Positions 1 through 9,856 of a DNA stretch of 64,000 bases are shown piece by piece (position 1 is the first letter of the stretch; each line of letters opens with the position of its first letter). Source of the stretch: JAGOBP01 sp046328575 (GTDB taxonomy: Bacteria > Chloroflexota > Anaerolineae > Fen-1058). The translations under genes and the position numbers were made by a program. A model generated the notes under the pieces. It saw only the letters and a list, made by a program, of their open reading frames with translations. It was not told where the DNA came from and made no database searches. The stretch is taken from positions 3,132 to 67,131 of the forward strand of contig JAXLWI010000018.1 of the NCBI GenBank assembly GCA_046328575.1, in the 5' to 3' direction.

Positions 1-143
1 CGCCACCGCCATACTGCACAGCGCTGCCGATTTCGAGTATCGCCCGCCGGTGCGTTCGGCAAACCCAAATACATCTCCAGATCGTCTTCAAAGTCGCCGT
101 AAAACAAATCGTAAACGTCGGCAAAGGTATCATAGTTGTTCAT
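1..143 (-). CDS. SAM-dependent methyltransferase, N-terminal fragment (partial, frameshifted)
   Basis: Reading leftwards from an ATG at 143, the first ~29 codons give a typical class I methyltransferase opening (MNNYDTFADVYDLFYGDFED...). The frame then breaks near position 55; restoring one base gives YLGLAERTGG followed by an L-E-I-G-S-like motif I, the SAM-binding loop. The gene runs off the left edge, so substrate cannot be judged. It is divergent from hutU, with under 100 bp between them. The lost base sits in a GG/CC run, as in the neighbouring genes, so I read the break as a sequence error. Family assignment rests on the N-terminus only. Confidence 0.55.
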   Translation of the reverse strand, partial: MNNYDTFADVYDLFYGDFEDDLEMYLGLPNAPAGDTRNRQRCAVWRW

Positions 144-240
144 GGCGCTAGTTTAGCAGGCCTTGCTTAGTTGAGCAAAAAACCGCCAATCAGATTACAA
201 TCTTTATACCCCACTCGCACTTCACTAATCACGAGGCCCC

Positions 241-1882
241 ATGTCTCGCATCATTCGGAGCCCACGCGGTACGCAGTTAACGTGCAAAGGCTGGCAGCAA
301 GAAGCCGTCATGCGTATGTTGATGAACAATCTCGATCCTGAAGTGGCCGAGAAACCCGACGATCTGATCGTGTACGGCGGGCGCGGCCGCGCGGCCCGGG
401 ATGCTGATCGTGGGAGGCATTTGACGCCATCATCACGACGTTGAAAGATTTAGAAGACGACGAGACGCCACAGTTCAATCGGGTAAACCTGGGTGGTCGT
501 ATTCAAGTCGCACGCGACGCGCCGCGCGTACTGGATCGCCAATAGCAACATCGTGCCACACTGGGCGACACAGGATCAGTTTGATAAGTACGAACGCGAA
601 GGGTTGATGATCTATGGGCAGATGACGGCCGGCTCGTGGATCTACATCGGTACGCAGGGCATTCTGCAAGGCACGCATGAAACGCTGGCGTCACTCGCCG
701 TGCAGCAAGGTTGGGGCTCGTTGAAGGGCAAGTTTGTGTTGACGGTTGGCCTTGGCGGCATGGGCGGCGCGCAGCCGTTGGCGATCACGATGAACGAAGG
801 CGTCGGCCTCGTCGTCGAAGTTGATCCCGCGCGCGCACACCGCCGCCTGGAAACGCGCTACGTCGATGTCGTCGTCGATACGCTCGAAGAAGCGATGACG
901 TTGATCGAAGAAGCGAAGAACGATGGGCGCGGCTTATCGATCGCCGATTGCAGAACGCCGCGGATGTCTTTCCTGAATTGGTCATGGCGTTGTCCTCGAT
1001 GTAGTGACCGATCAAACGCCTGCGCACGATCCACTGTATTACATGCCGCATGGTTTATCATTAGAAGAGGCGACTGAACTGCGCCAACGCGATCCGCAAG
1101 AATTCGCACGCCGATCGAGTGCCTCGATGGCACGGCATGTACAGGCTATGTTGGAGTTTCATGAAACGCGGCGCGATTGTGTTTGATTACGGTAACAACT
1201 TGCGGCAGCGGGCCTTCGATGCGGGTGAAGGACGCGTTTGACTATCCGCTTCGTGCCGGCGTTTATTCGACCGCCAACGGCGAAGGCAAAGTAACTGTTT
1301 CGGTTACCTGCAATCTGAGTGGTGACGAAAAAGATTTGTTCCGCACCGACGAAGCCATCCTCAATTGTTCCCTGAGAACAAATCACTGGAGCGGTGGATT
1401 CGCATGGCGCAAAAGCGTGTGGCGTTTCAAGGTCTACCAGCACGCATCTGTTGGTTGGGTTATGGTGAAAGACATCTGGCTGGCTTGAAATTCAACGAAC
1501 TGGTCGCGAAGGGTGAAGTCCTCCGCGCCGATCGTGATCGGGCGCGATCATCTGATTCGGGTTCGGTCGTGCCGCCGCGCCGCGAGACCGAAAGTATGCG
1601 CGACGGCTCGGATGCGATCAGCGACTGGCCGATCTTAAACGCACTGATCAATGCGGTGGGCGGCGCAACGTGGGTGAGTTTCCATCACGGTGGCGGCGTG
1701 GGCATAGGCTATAGTCAGCACGCGGGGCAAGTCATCGTGGCCGACGGCACACCCGAAGCGGCGAAACGTTTAGAGCGCGTACTGACGACCGATCCGCAGC
1801 AAAGTGACATGCGGACGCGGGCTATCCCGAAGCGATTGAGTTTGCCAAGAAGATGGGCGTAAAGATGCCGATGCTCAAATGA
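241..1882 (+). CDS. hutU: urocanate hydratase (frameshifted in this sequence)
   Basis: Urocanase converts urocanate to imidazolone propionate, the second step of histidine breakdown, using bound NAD+. No single frame spans the gene, but pieces in successive frames give a colinear urocanase: the N-terminal MSRIIRSPRGTQLTCKGW, then IVYGGRGRAARDWDAF, then KSHATAPRVLIANSN with GQMTAGSWIYIGTQGI, the NAD-binding LTVGLGGMGGAQPLA, and the C-terminal WVSFHHGGGVGIGYSQHAG. Total span (1642 nt) matches the usual ~550 residues. At least five indels are needed. The gene stands alone: no hutH, hutI or hutG is visible nearby. Because all signature blocks are well conserved, I infer sequencing error rather than a dying gene. 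Confidence 0.85.
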
Positions 1883-1923
1883 TAAGTGACGAGTGATGAA
1901 TGAAACATCAAAGGGGATAAACT

Positions 1924-2509
1924 TTGAGCAGCGGAAGATTAGAAGCCTTTAGCGATGGTGTGATCGCCATCATCATCACCATCATGGTGTTGGAGTTAAG
2001 AGCTGGCTGGCGCGGAGCCCAGCGTGCTGATCCTTAATTCCGGTGTTTTTGAGTTACTTGCTCAGTTTTGTGTTTGTAGGCATTTACTGGAACAATCACC
2101 ATCACTTATCGCAAGCCGCATAAAGCAACGGCAAAGTACTGTGGGCAAATCTGCATCTGCTGTTCTGGCTATCGCTGGTGCCGTTCGTGACCAATTGGTT
2201 AGGCGAGAATGGTCGGGCCGGTGGCGCTGTATGGCGTAGTGCTATTGATGGCAGGGTTTGCGTACTTTTCGTTGGAACGCGTTGGTGGCAGCACATCACG
2301 GTCAAGACTCCTCCGTGTTAGCGGCCGCAGTGGGTTATGATACTAAAGGCTACATCTCGTTAGTATGGCCCGCGCGGCCGCGATTGCTGACTTTTATCAA
2401 TGCTACGCTGGCTTGCGGCTTGTATGTGATCGTCGCCGTGATTTGCTCTATACCCGATCAACGCATCGAAAAAGATATTGAAGCGGAACGATTGATACGC
2501 AGCGTGTGA
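1924..2509 (+). CDS. TMEM175 / DUF1211-family membrane channel (frameshifted)
   Basis: The family forms potassium-permeable channels; the bacterial members have six membrane helices. Reading from a TTG at 1924, 8 nt behind an AAAGGGG ribosome site, gives SSGRLEAFSDGVIAIIITIMVLEL, which contains the family's RxxxFSDGV signature in helix 1. Two frame changes later come FVFVGIYWNNHHHL and a tail ending at 2509 with helices AAVGYDTKGYISLVW and LACGLYVIVAVICSI. Length (~194 aa) fits the family. It follows hutU by ~40 nt and is closed by a strong terminator. The breaks are probably assembly indels. Ion selectivity is not deducible here. Confidence 0.75.
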
Positions 2510-2512
2510 AAG

Positions 2513-2556
2513 CAAAGCCCGATCGGTATTGGAGGTCCGATCGGGCTTTGTTCATT
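2513..2556 (+). terminator. rho-independent terminator, probably bidirectional
   Basis: A perfect 14-bp stem (CAAAGCCCGATCGG at 2513-2526, complement at 2537-2550) with a 10-nt loop lies between the convergent TMEM175-like gene and rmlB. The stem contains the palindrome CGATCG that recurs across the window. Confidence 0.8.
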
Positions 2557-2571
2557 TCTAATTGTTGATTG

Positions 2572-3612
2572 CTACTCACACCGCGTACTTTCCGCTAGCC
2601 GTTTCTCGTATTGCGACTTGTAGTACTGCATGTACCGCTGCTCTGATCTTGCGCCACCACCATTGATTCTCGGTGTACCACTTCACGGTTGCGGCGAGTT
2701 CCTGTTCAAACGTAGCGCTCTGCTCCCAGCCCAGCGCGTGCAGCCACGTTGAGCGAGTAGCGACGATCATGCCCAGGCCGATCGGTCACACGCCGCAGCA
2801 ATGACTCCGGCTTATTCAACAACTTCAACATCATGATCACGTCAATGTTGTGCTGTTCGTTCGCCGCCCAGGTTGTACACTTCGCCGAGCGTTCCACGAT
2901 GCAAAACCAGGTCGATGCCCGGAACAGTGATCCATCACATACAACCAATCACGCACTTGCAGCCCATCGCCATACACCGGCAGCCATTGATCATCGATGG
3001 CGTTGGGGATAAACAACGGCATTAACTTCTCGGGATATTGATATGGACCATAGGTGTTGAGCCGCGCGTAATCGTCGTCGGAATACCGCATGAGATATGA
3101 TGCGATAGGCATGCACCAGCAATCACCGCTGGCCTTGCTGGCCGAATGTCATGGGCTGCGCGGGTGCAAGTGAAAAAATCAGTCCTTCGTTGAGGAATCC
3201 CACCGGAATGTCGTCGCATACTTCATCGGAAACTTGATGATAGCGTTCCAGTTGGAACTGCTTGGCCGCTTCCAGTAAAACATAGGTGCCGTTCACATCC
3301 GTCTTCACGAACGCATCAGGTGTCAACAATGATCGATCAACGTGCGACTCAGCCGCAAAGTTTACGATCGTGTCAATATGATGATCCCGAATCGTTGCAG
3401 TCACGATCCTCGGCATCGCAAATATCGCCGCGCACAAAACTGTAACGCGATTGGAATTTTCTCGGTGACGTCGCGCAAGCGGCCAAGATTGCCGGCATAC
3501 GTGAGTTTATCAAACACTGCGGATGTGATAATCGGGATGGTTCCTCCAGAACATACCGGACGTAATTGGAACCGATGAAGCCTGCTCCACCGGTGATCAT
3601 CAAGTTGCGCAA
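2572..3612 (-). CDS. rmlB: dTDP-glucose 4,6-dehydratase (frameshifted)
   Basis: This short-chain dehydrogenase makes dTDP-4-keto-6-deoxyglucose, precursor of rhamnose and other deoxysugars of cell-surface glycans. The start is a TTG at 3612 behind GAGAGGA; the product opens LRNLMITGGAGFIGSNYVRYVL with the NAD-binding GGAGFIGSN loop. Further blocks in other frames are IVNFAAESHVDRSLL, FHQVSTDEVFGDIP-like and KLMPLFIPNAIDDQWLPVYGDG, and the C-terminal LGWEQSATFEQELAATVKWY. The span of 1041 nt matches the normal ~345 residues, but several indels interrupt it. No rmlA, rmlC or rmlD is adjacent. The conserved blocks make the identification firm despite the breaks. Confidence 0.85.
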
Positions 3613-4078
3613 GGCTTTTCCTCTCTTGTTGTGGATTAATGCGGATAAGGTGGTTGCGGTGGAAAAACCATTGTCCGCGTGGAAATCATACCATGAGATG
3701 TGGAAAGACAAAAGATACTGCAACCTGGCATTTGATGTTCAAACCCTTGTTGTGATCCGGAATCTTTCAATGTTTTAAGGATAGGCTATTGTCAACGCTG
3801 AATGGTTTTTGATAAAACGATGCCAGCGTGTCGGAGAGGATTAACATCTCGTCCGGACCGTTTCTTTCAGTGACCGCGGATCAAGCGTGGTTGAGCAAGC
3901 TGTACGGCGTCAGGCTTCATCCTCTCACCACTTTTTCACAACATGACATGACCGGGCCTATAGTCACACGTCAATCGGTTTAGAGATCATACACACCGCG
4001 ATCTTCTACTGACCGCGCCGATTGATGAGAAATCTTTTGACCCCCTGATCGGCACTGGGGCAGCGGAGTGCAATCATC
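3613..4078. other. intergenic region between rmlB and dnaA
   Basis: This 466-bp gap separates the divergent rmlB and dnaA genes. I see no gene in it. A plausible dnaA promoter is TTCACA (3935-3940), 18 bp, TATAGT (3959-3964). No DnaA box is present, so the origin is more likely on the other side of dnaA. Confidence 0.45.
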
Positions 4079-5459
4079 ATGAAGGCAGATCAAATTTGGC
4101 AAGCCGCCCAAGGTGAACTGTACCGCAAATGGCGCGGGGCTTCACCTATGACACGTGGGTCAAACCGACTTCTGTGTTATCCTTATGAGGACGGAGCGTT
4201 TGCCATTGCCGTGCCTAAATGCATACAGCCAGGAGTGGTGGCAAAACCGGCTGACGACTACCGTGAAGCGGATCTTGACGGGTACTGTAGGGCAGCAGTG
4301 TAGATGTACGCTTCGTCGTCTGAGCAAAGAAGAAAAGAGGGAAGCCGTGTCATTGTTAAATGGCGTCGAGCCAACGCCTACGTCCCGCGCAAATTATTCA
4401 TCCGGTGATGCTGGATCTCGCACCGCAAGCGGTCTGAATCCCAAATACATCTTTGAGACCTTTGTCGTTGGTTCGAGCAACCGCTTGGCGCACGCGGCCT
4501 GCTTGGCCGTCGTTGAACGACCTGCCGCCCGGTACAATCCGCTCTTCTTGTATGGCGGCGCGGGTTTAGGCAAAACGCACTTGCTGCATGCCATCGGTCA
4601 CGTTTGCGTGAAAAACAACTTGCAGGTGTTGTACGTCTCATCGGAAGAATTCACCAATGAGATGATCACCGCTATCCGCACGCAAAACCAATCGGCCTTC
4701 CGCGACAAGTATCGCACCATCGATGTGCTGCTCGTCGACGACATCCAGTTCATCGCAGGCAAGGAATCTACCCAGGAAGAGTTCTTCCATACGTTCAACG
4801 CGCTGCACGGCAACGGCAAGCAAATTGTCATGACGAGCGATCGTCCTCCCAAATCGCTGGTCACCTTGGAAGAACGGCTGCGCAGTCGCTTCGAGTGGGG
4901 CTTGACCGCCGATATTCAACTGCCTGATTTGGAAACACGCACGGCCATTCTGTGGGACAAGGCCGAGAACCAAGGCATGACCGTGCCGAGCCCCGTGATC
5001 GATTTGATCGCACGGCAAGTGCAAAGCAACATCCGTGAACTGGAAGGCGCGCTCAATCGCGTTCTCGCTCACGTCCGATTGACTGGTAGCCCCCTCACGG
5101 TCGAGACGGCGTCCAACGCCTTAGCCGATCTGATGGCGCGTCCCTCCAACGTCACGTTTGATGAGCTGATGATGACGGTCTCGTCTTTCTATAATGTCTC
5201 ACGCGACGATCTGCTGGGGCGAGGTCGCAACAAGGACTTGGTTCACCCCCGTCAGGTTGTCATGTATCTGGCTCGTGAAGAACTACAGTTGACGTTGCCC
5301 CAAATCGGCGAGGAACTGGGCGGGCGCGATCACACCACCATCATGTACGGCGTCGAAAAGGTGGGCGAAGCGATCGATAAGGACGACAACCTGCGGCGCG
5401 ATATTTTGACCATTCGCGAGCGCCTGTACAATCGGAACGGGGTTGCCCAGCGGGCCTAA
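4079..5459 (+). CDS. dnaA: chromosomal replication initiator DnaA (5' end frameshifted)
   Basis: DnaA binds 9-mer boxes at oriC, oligomerises with ATP and opens the duplex. Domain I starts at ATG 4079 (MKADQIWQAAQGEL) and continues in another frame as EDGAFAIAVPNAYSQEWW-like sequence, with several indels before about 4350. From there the frame is clean: domain III begins NPKYIFETFVVGSSNRLAHAA, with Walker A GGAGLGKTHLLHAIG, Walker B VLLVDDIQFIAGK, the arginine-finger region RLRSRFEWGL, and domain IV ends with the box-binding GRDHTTIMYGVEKV. Domain II is short. The uninterrupted part alone runs 4155-5459. dnaN does not follow; the probable oriC does. Confidence 0.95.
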
Positions 5460-5530
5460 TTTAGAGCGATTTCCGGCGTTTGTTGGCTCAAACGCGTAGG
5501 CCGTTTATCCAGTGGTAGACGGCCGCCAAC

Positions 5531-5571
5531 GGGGAAGTAGCGTTTTTATGGCTACTTCCCCGATTGTTTTG
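5531..5571 (+). terminator. dnaA terminator
   Basis: An 11-bp perfect stem, GGGGAAGTAGC at 5531-5541 and its complement at 5551-5561, with a 9-nt loop and a GATTGTTTT tail, sits 70 bp behind dnaA. Confidence 0.8.
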
Positions 5572-5579
5572 TCGGCCAC

Positions 5580-6115
5580 ATTTAGCCATTAGCGCTTATC
5601 TAAACTTAAGATCAAGCCGTTCAGAGTGTGGAAAAGTGGGGGATAACTGTGGATAAATAGGCTGTTTTGTGGATAACTCCTGTCAGCCTGCATTATGGGA
5701 AGGCTAGATATGGGGTGTCGAAAAAAGCCCAAGCCAATATTTGGCTTTCAACATTGTGGAAAAGTGCCCCATAACTGTGGATAAAGGCCTCTTTTTGGGG
5801 ATAACCAACGCTTCTCAAACATAAAACACACCTATTCAGCCCATATGTAGACCAGATTTGGGATATGCCCCCCATATATAGACCTGCCATTTTAAAGACC
5901 ATCCGCGGCATATGAACGACTCACACCGGTCTCAAAAGCAGGCTTTGATTTGCCCACAGGCTGCCCCCAACTGGTGGGGGGCGCACACTCCCATCTATGC
6001 CGATCGAATTGGAGGCAACCGCTAAATCTATGGGCAAAATCGGGCTGTCCACAAATCCACACGCCTACTGCTACTTCTAAATATATAATCTTGATCTACA
6101 CAGGAAAAAGATATC
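5580..6115. other. oriC: probable replication origin (oriC) with DnaA-box cluster
   Basis: Three exact DnaA boxes (TGTGGATAA, the complement of TTATCCACA) lie at 5648-5656, 5668-5676 and 5776-5784. Near matches are at 5627 (TGTGGAAAA), 5637 (GGGGGATAA), 5755 (TGTGGAAAA) and 5796 (TGGGGATAA). All point the same way. Two 14-bp copies of CCCATATRTAGACC sit at 5840 and 5871, and an AT-rich stretch (about 6070-6115) could be the unwinding element. Position next to dnaA and lack of any gene support oriC; I cannot compute GC skew to confirm it. Confidence 0.75.
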
Positions 6116-6123
6116 AACACTCA

Positions 6124-7086
6124 TCAATCCACTCGCGTCTGATCGAAATGATGCTCTCCGGGAAAAGCCTCAATAGGATCGACATGCACGATCACGTTGG
6201 CTACGCGCGGAATGTGCGCCAGCAATTCATGTCGAACCTCTTCCGCAATTGTATGCGCCTCAACGAGTGTTAAATGGCCATCAACGCCTAACGCCAATTC
6301 CAGTGTCAAAGTATGCCCGACCCATCTTGCCCGCAAGCTGTGAACCGACTGGACTTGCGGATGTTCGCGGGCCTCTGCTTCGATTTGATCCATAAGCGCA
6401 GGGTCGACGGCATCCATCAGGCGGCCTACAATCTCCCGACCGACCTCCCAGGCCAACGCGACGATGAAAATGGTGATGAACAAGCCAGCCAGCGGGTCTG
6501 CCAGTGGAAAGCCCAGTTTCACGCCCAGCAGGCCTAGAAACGCCGCTAGCGACGTTAATCCATCGGCGCGCGAGTGCTGTCCGTCGGCGATGAGGGCGGC
6601 GCTGCCGATGGCCTTACCTTCACGAATCTTAAACTGGGCGACGATCTCGTTGCCGATGACACCCACTAGCGAGGCAACCATGCTCCACTCGATCAATGTG
6701 GGTGTGCGCGCGGCGATGAGGTGGTCCAACGATTCCAGTGCACTAAGGATGGCGCTGCCGATGATGAACAACAAGATGATGGCGCCGGCGAGGTCCTCGG
6801 CGCGGCCATAGCCGTAGGTGTAGCGCCGATTGGCGGCGCGGCGCGCCAGCACAAACGCAATCCACAACGGGATCGCGGTGATGATATCAGCGATGTTGTG
6901 AATGGTGTCGGCCAGCAGACCGGCACTACCGCCTGCAATCGCGATGCCGGCCTGAAATAGCGCCGTCAACGTCAGACCCACGATAGAGATTTTGAGCGCC
7001 CGGATGCCGCGAGCCGTTGTGAGTAGTTCGTCACTTGCCGTCGCATGGGTGTGGGCGTGAGCGCCCGTCGCCGTTGTCTCGCTCAT
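6124..7086 (-). CDS. cation diffusion facilitator (CDF) family metal transporter
   Basis: A 320-residue proton-coupled exporter of divalent metals such as Zn2+. The start at ATG 7086 is chosen because GAGGAAA lies just upstream; the frame stays open to a TTG at 7143. After a His-rich N-terminus (GAHAHTHA) come six predicted membrane helices. Metal ligands HNIAD in helix 2 and HSRAD in helix 5 give the H-x3-D pair typical of Zn-type CDF proteins, and the second is preceded by ALIADGQ. The cytoplasmic C-terminal domain (VHSLRARWVGHTLTLEL...VNVIVHVDP) is the usual ferredoxin-like dimer module. It reads toward oriC and is divergent from the cNMP/PH gene. The exact metal is not determined. Confidence 0.88.
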   Translation of the reverse strand: MSETTATGAHAHTHATASDELLTTARGIRALKISIVGLTLTALFQAGIAIAGGSAGLLADTIHNIADIITAIPLWIAFVLARRAANRRYTYGYGRAEDLAGAIILLFIIGSAILSALESLDHLIAARTPTLIEWSMVASLVGVIGNEIVAQFKIREGKAIGSAALIADGQHSRADGLTSLAAFLGLLGVKLGFPLADPLAGLFITIFIVALAWEVGREIVGRLMDAVDPALMDQIEAEAREHPQVQSVHSLRARWVGHTLTLELALGVDGHLTLVEAHTIAEEVRHELLAHIPRVANVIVHVDPIEAFPGEHHFDQTRVD

Positions 7087-7185
7087 AGTTTCCTCGTGTT
7101 CTACAGGTAGAGTGAGTATATCTGGCGCGCTATGCGCCGTCAACGTGGTTTAGTTGTGATACAATTTGCGGCGTAAGGGATACGT

Positions 7186-8901
7186 ATGGCCGATCGAACC
7201 TTGTCTGATGCCGAAATCACCGCTTTGGTCGAATTTCTGGGGGGAGTTCCGCTGTTTCAGGAACTTCACCTGGATGAATTGACGGCGCTGGTGTCGATTG
7301 CGCAGTGGGAGACGTACGCGCCAGGCGCCGAACTGTATCAGCAAAGCAAAGCGGACGGCACACTGTACATCATCTATTCCGGCGAAGTGACCCTATCGCA
7401 CATCGATCCACAGGGCGCGCCGAACGATGTCGGGGTGAAGGGTACTGGCGCGTGGCTGGGAGAATCAGCCCTGCTATTGGATGAGCCGCACGATGTAACA
7501 GTCAAAGCCCTGACCGAAGTTACCGCGCTACTGCTGCAGCGGGCGGAGTTTGATGAACTACGTGTCGCCATGCCAGGCCTGTGGGATCGGCTGACCCCCA
7601 AGGATGAGAACGCGCGAAAGATTCATGCGCCCCACTTTGGCTGGCAAGCGCCCGATGAGAATGTGGTGCTCTTTACGCGTGAGCACTCGTGGTCGTTCAT
7701 TCGCGTGGCGCTGCTACCGATTGGCATATTGATTCTCGGCGGGCTGTTGGTCTTCGCGCTGGCGCAAACGGTGGCACTGCTGGCTATTGTGTTAGGTGTG
7801 CTCTTGAGTTTGGGCTTGGTCGGCTCTCTGTTCTATCTAGTACTGGACTGGCGCAACGACTACTACGTGGTCACTAATAAGCGCATCGTACACATTGATG
7901 AGATTCCCATCATTCGCAAGCGCCGCGAGGAAGCGCCGTTGTCGGCCATTTCGGAGATTCAGTTTGCCCGCAACAGCATCATTGCGCACCTGCTCGATTT
8001 CGGCGATTTGCGGGCCGAGACGTTCAGCGGGGCGATCTTTATCAAGGATATCCCGCATCCCAATACGGTCAAGAACATCATTCAGCGCGAAATCGAACGG
8101 GTGCGCGCGCGCGCGCGGGCGGCGGAACGTAACGCCATTCGCGATGAACTCTCGAAGCGCATCATCGCCAAAGAGCCGCGCGTAGATGCGGTTGTGACAC
8201 CCGCTCCACCGCCGCGACCATCGTCTCAATTCATTCTGACAGGCATTGTCCGCTACTTCTTCCCTAAATTGAAAGAAGTTCAAGGCGATTCCATTATTTG
8301 GCGCAAGCACTGGGTGAAGTTGTGGGAGGTCGCCTGGCTGCCGTTTTTGTTAATGCTCACGTCGATTTGGGCCGTGATCAACTGGTGGAATCACTGGATT
8401 CCCTTTGGCTTGTTATCCGACGAGGCCTGGTGGTTTTGGCCCATTCCGTTCGCCGTTTTCTTCGCCTGGTGGTTGTGGTTGTTTGAAGACTGGCGCAACG
8501 ATGTGTACATTCTGACGTCCACGCGCATCATCGACATTGAGCGCGTGCCGTTTCTGCTTAGCGAGAAGCGGCGCGAGACGACGTTGTCCAAGATTCAAAC
8601 GTCCGAATTTAAGATTCCGACGCCGTTGGCTCGCTTTTTGCGTTTTGGCACACTGACGATTCGCGTGCCCGGCGCCGTATTTGAATTTGTCGATATTACC
8701 GATCCAGCTGGTGCCCAGACCGATATCAACAAGCGGCTGGCCGAGTTCAACAAGCGCCAGGCTGAAAACGAGGCCCGTGGTCGGCGCAACGAGCTGAGCG
8801 ACTGGTTTGCCGCGTACGATCAGATTCGGCAGCAACAGGCCCCCCGCTCGGCCGCACCGTCACCACAAGTCGTGGGAGGAGATGAGCATGACAATCCGTA
8901 A
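7186..8901 (+). CDS. membrane protein with cyclic-nucleotide-binding domain and two bacterial PH domains
   Basis: 571 residues. Residues ~20-135 form a cNMP-binding fold (PGAELYQQSKADGTLYIIYSGEV, then a WLGESALLLDEP phosphate-cassette-like stretch). Two units follow, each a pair of membrane helices plus a bPH2 (DUF304-like) domain: helices ~168-220 with DWRNDYYVVTNKRIVHID, and helices ~385-450 with DWRNDVYILTSTRIIDIE. The matching D-W-R-N-D starts show an internal duplication. A Pro/Arg linker separates them. A TACAAT -10-like element lies at 7160-7165. It overlaps def by 14 nt, so the two are probably cotranslated. I infer a nucleotide- or redox-responsive membrane sensor or scaffold; no function is known to me. 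Confidence 0.8.
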   Translation: MADRTLSDAEITALVEFLGGVPLFQELHLDELTALVSIAQWETYAPGAELYQQSKADGTLYIIYSGEVTLSHIDPQGAPNDVGVKGTGAWLGESALLLDEPHDVTVKALTEVTALLLQRAEFDELRVAMPGLWDRLTPKDENARKIHAPHFGWQAPDENVVLFTREHSWSFIRVALLPIGILILGGLLVFALAQTVALLAIVLGVLLSLGLVGSLFYLVLDWRNDYYVVTNKRIVHIDEIPIIRKRREEAPLSAISEIQFARNSIIAHLLDFGDLRAETFSGAIFIKDIPHPNTVKNIIQREIERVRARARAAERNAIRDELSKRIIAKEPRVDAVVTPAPPPRPSSQFILTGIVRYFFPKLKEVQGDSIIWRKHWVKLWEVAWLPFLLMLTSIWAVINWWNHWIPFGLLSDEAWWFWPIPFAVFFAWWLWLFEDWRNDVYILTSTRIIDIERVPFLLSEKRRETTLSKIQTSEFKIPTPLARFLRFGTLTIRVPGAVFEFVDITDPAGAQTDINKRLAEFNKRQAENEARGRRNELSDWFAAYDQIRQQQAPRSAAPSPQVVGGDEHDNP

Positions 8902-9445
8902 GATTCGCGTGATCGACGATCCGGTCTTGCGTCGCAAGGCCAAGAAGGTCGAAAAGATCACGCCCGAGATTCGTGAACTGATCGAGGATATGATCGAGAC
9001 GATGCGCGCCGCGCCTGGTGTAGGGCTGGCCGCGCCGCAGGTCGGCGTTAGCGAACGCGTTATCGTCATCGAGTATGCCGACGAGCCCGAAGACGATGAT
9101 GAGACCAACGCGCCGCCGCCCAAGAAGAAACTGTATGCCGTGGTTAACCCGGAGATCATCTGGACGTCTGATGAGAAGGTAGAGGGCACGGAAGGCTGCC
9201 TCAGCATTCCCGGCTGGGTGGGTGACGTGTCGCGTCACGAGGCCATCGCCGTGAAGGGCGTAAATCGATCGGGTCAGAAGATCAAACTCAATCTGGAAGG
9301 CTGGCTGGCGCGGATCTTTCAGCACGAGATCGATCATCTGGACGGCGTGCTCTATACCGATCGGCTGGTGTCCCCCGAAACGTTGCGGCGCGTGACACCG
9401 GGCGAGGAAGAAAACTCCGATCTTAAAGCCGAAGCCATCGGCTAA
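8888..9445 (+). CDS. def: peptide deformylase
   Basis: Removes the N-formyl group from nascent proteins in the cytoplasm, using a metal ion. The start at ATG 8888 is favoured by AGGAG at 8877-8881; ATG 8882 is in frame but too close. The 185-residue product has the three family motifs: GVGLAAPQVG, EGCLSIPG (Cys metal ligand) and QHEIDHLDG (HExxH). An acidic insert, DEPEDDDETNAPPPKKK, between motifs 1 and 2 is longer than in E. coli. The start lies inside the end of the upstream cNMP/PH gene. No fmt gene is adjacent; the XRE regulator follows by 20 nt. Confidence 0.96.
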   Translation: MTIRKIRVIDDPVLRRKAKKVEKITPEIRELIEDMIETMRAAPGVGLAAPQVGVSERVIVIEYADEPEDDDETNAPPPKKKLYAVVNPEIIWTSDEKVEGTEGCLSIPGWVGDVSRHEAIAVKGVNRSGQKIKLNLEGWLARIFQHEIDHLDGVLYTDRLVSPETLRRVTPGEEENSDLKAEAIG

Positions 9446-9465
9446 ACCGACAATGAGGCCGACCT

Positions 9466-9822
9466 ATGACAACTCTGGGATCATTGCTTAAACGCCAACG
9501 CGATCGACATGGCTGGACTCAACAGGAAGTGGTCGATCGGGCTGGGCTGGATCGCAGTTCAAGTTACTTGTCGAGTCTGGAAACGGGCAAGACCAGCCCG
9601 ACGATCGATGAATTGGATAAACTCGCGCGGTTGTTCGGCACCACCTCGATGGAACTGCTGCGCGAAGTGACCGGCATTACACCCGATTGGGAATTTGAGC
9701 CGGATTCCGATCTCGCCCGATTAGTCACGCTGTATCAAGCGCTCGGCCCAATCGAGAAAGAATCGGGCCTGGCGTATCTAGAGTTTTTGCTAGAGCGGCA
9801 GAATCGACAACTCTCGAAATAA
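9466..9822 (+). CDS. XRE-family transcriptional regulator
   Basis: 118 residues. Residues ~5-60 form a Cro/CI-type helix-turn-helix (LLKRQRDRHGWTQQEVVDRAGLD followed by YLSSLETGKTSPTIDELDKLARLF). The remaining ~50 residues are helical (LARLVTLYQALGPIEKESGLAYLEFLLERQ) and probably mediate dimerisation. It sits 20 nt behind def and shares its terminator, so it likely belongs to the cNMP/PH-def operon. It is not an obvious toxin-antitoxin partner, because no toxin gene lies beside it. Target genes are unknown. Confidence 0.85.
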   Translation: MTTLGSLLKRQRDRHGWTQQEVVDRAGLDRSSSYLSSLETGKTSPTIDELDKLARLFGTTSMELLREVTGITPDWEFEPDSDLARLVTLYQALGPIEKESGLAYLEFLLERQNRQLSK

Positions 9823-9856
9823 AATGAGGCGAGCCAACGGCTCGCCTCATTCATTG
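9823..9856. terminator. bidirectional terminator between the XRE gene and dedA
   Basis: A perfect 13-bp stem, AATGAGGCGAGCC at 9823-9835 and complement at 9839-9851, with a 3-nt loop lies between convergent genes and is flanked by A- and T-rich tails, so it can act on both strands. Confidence 0.85.

Noticed and set aside
241..3612. hutU, the TMEM175-like gene and rmlB as true pseudogenes
   Set aside because: The same kind of indel also hits dnaA, sdhA and rsmG, which are essential or core, and conserved blocks are intact, so sequence error is more likely.
7087..7143. CDF transporter start at TTG 7143
   Set aside because: An ATG at 7086 has GAGGAAA just upstream, and the extra 19 residues have no family match.
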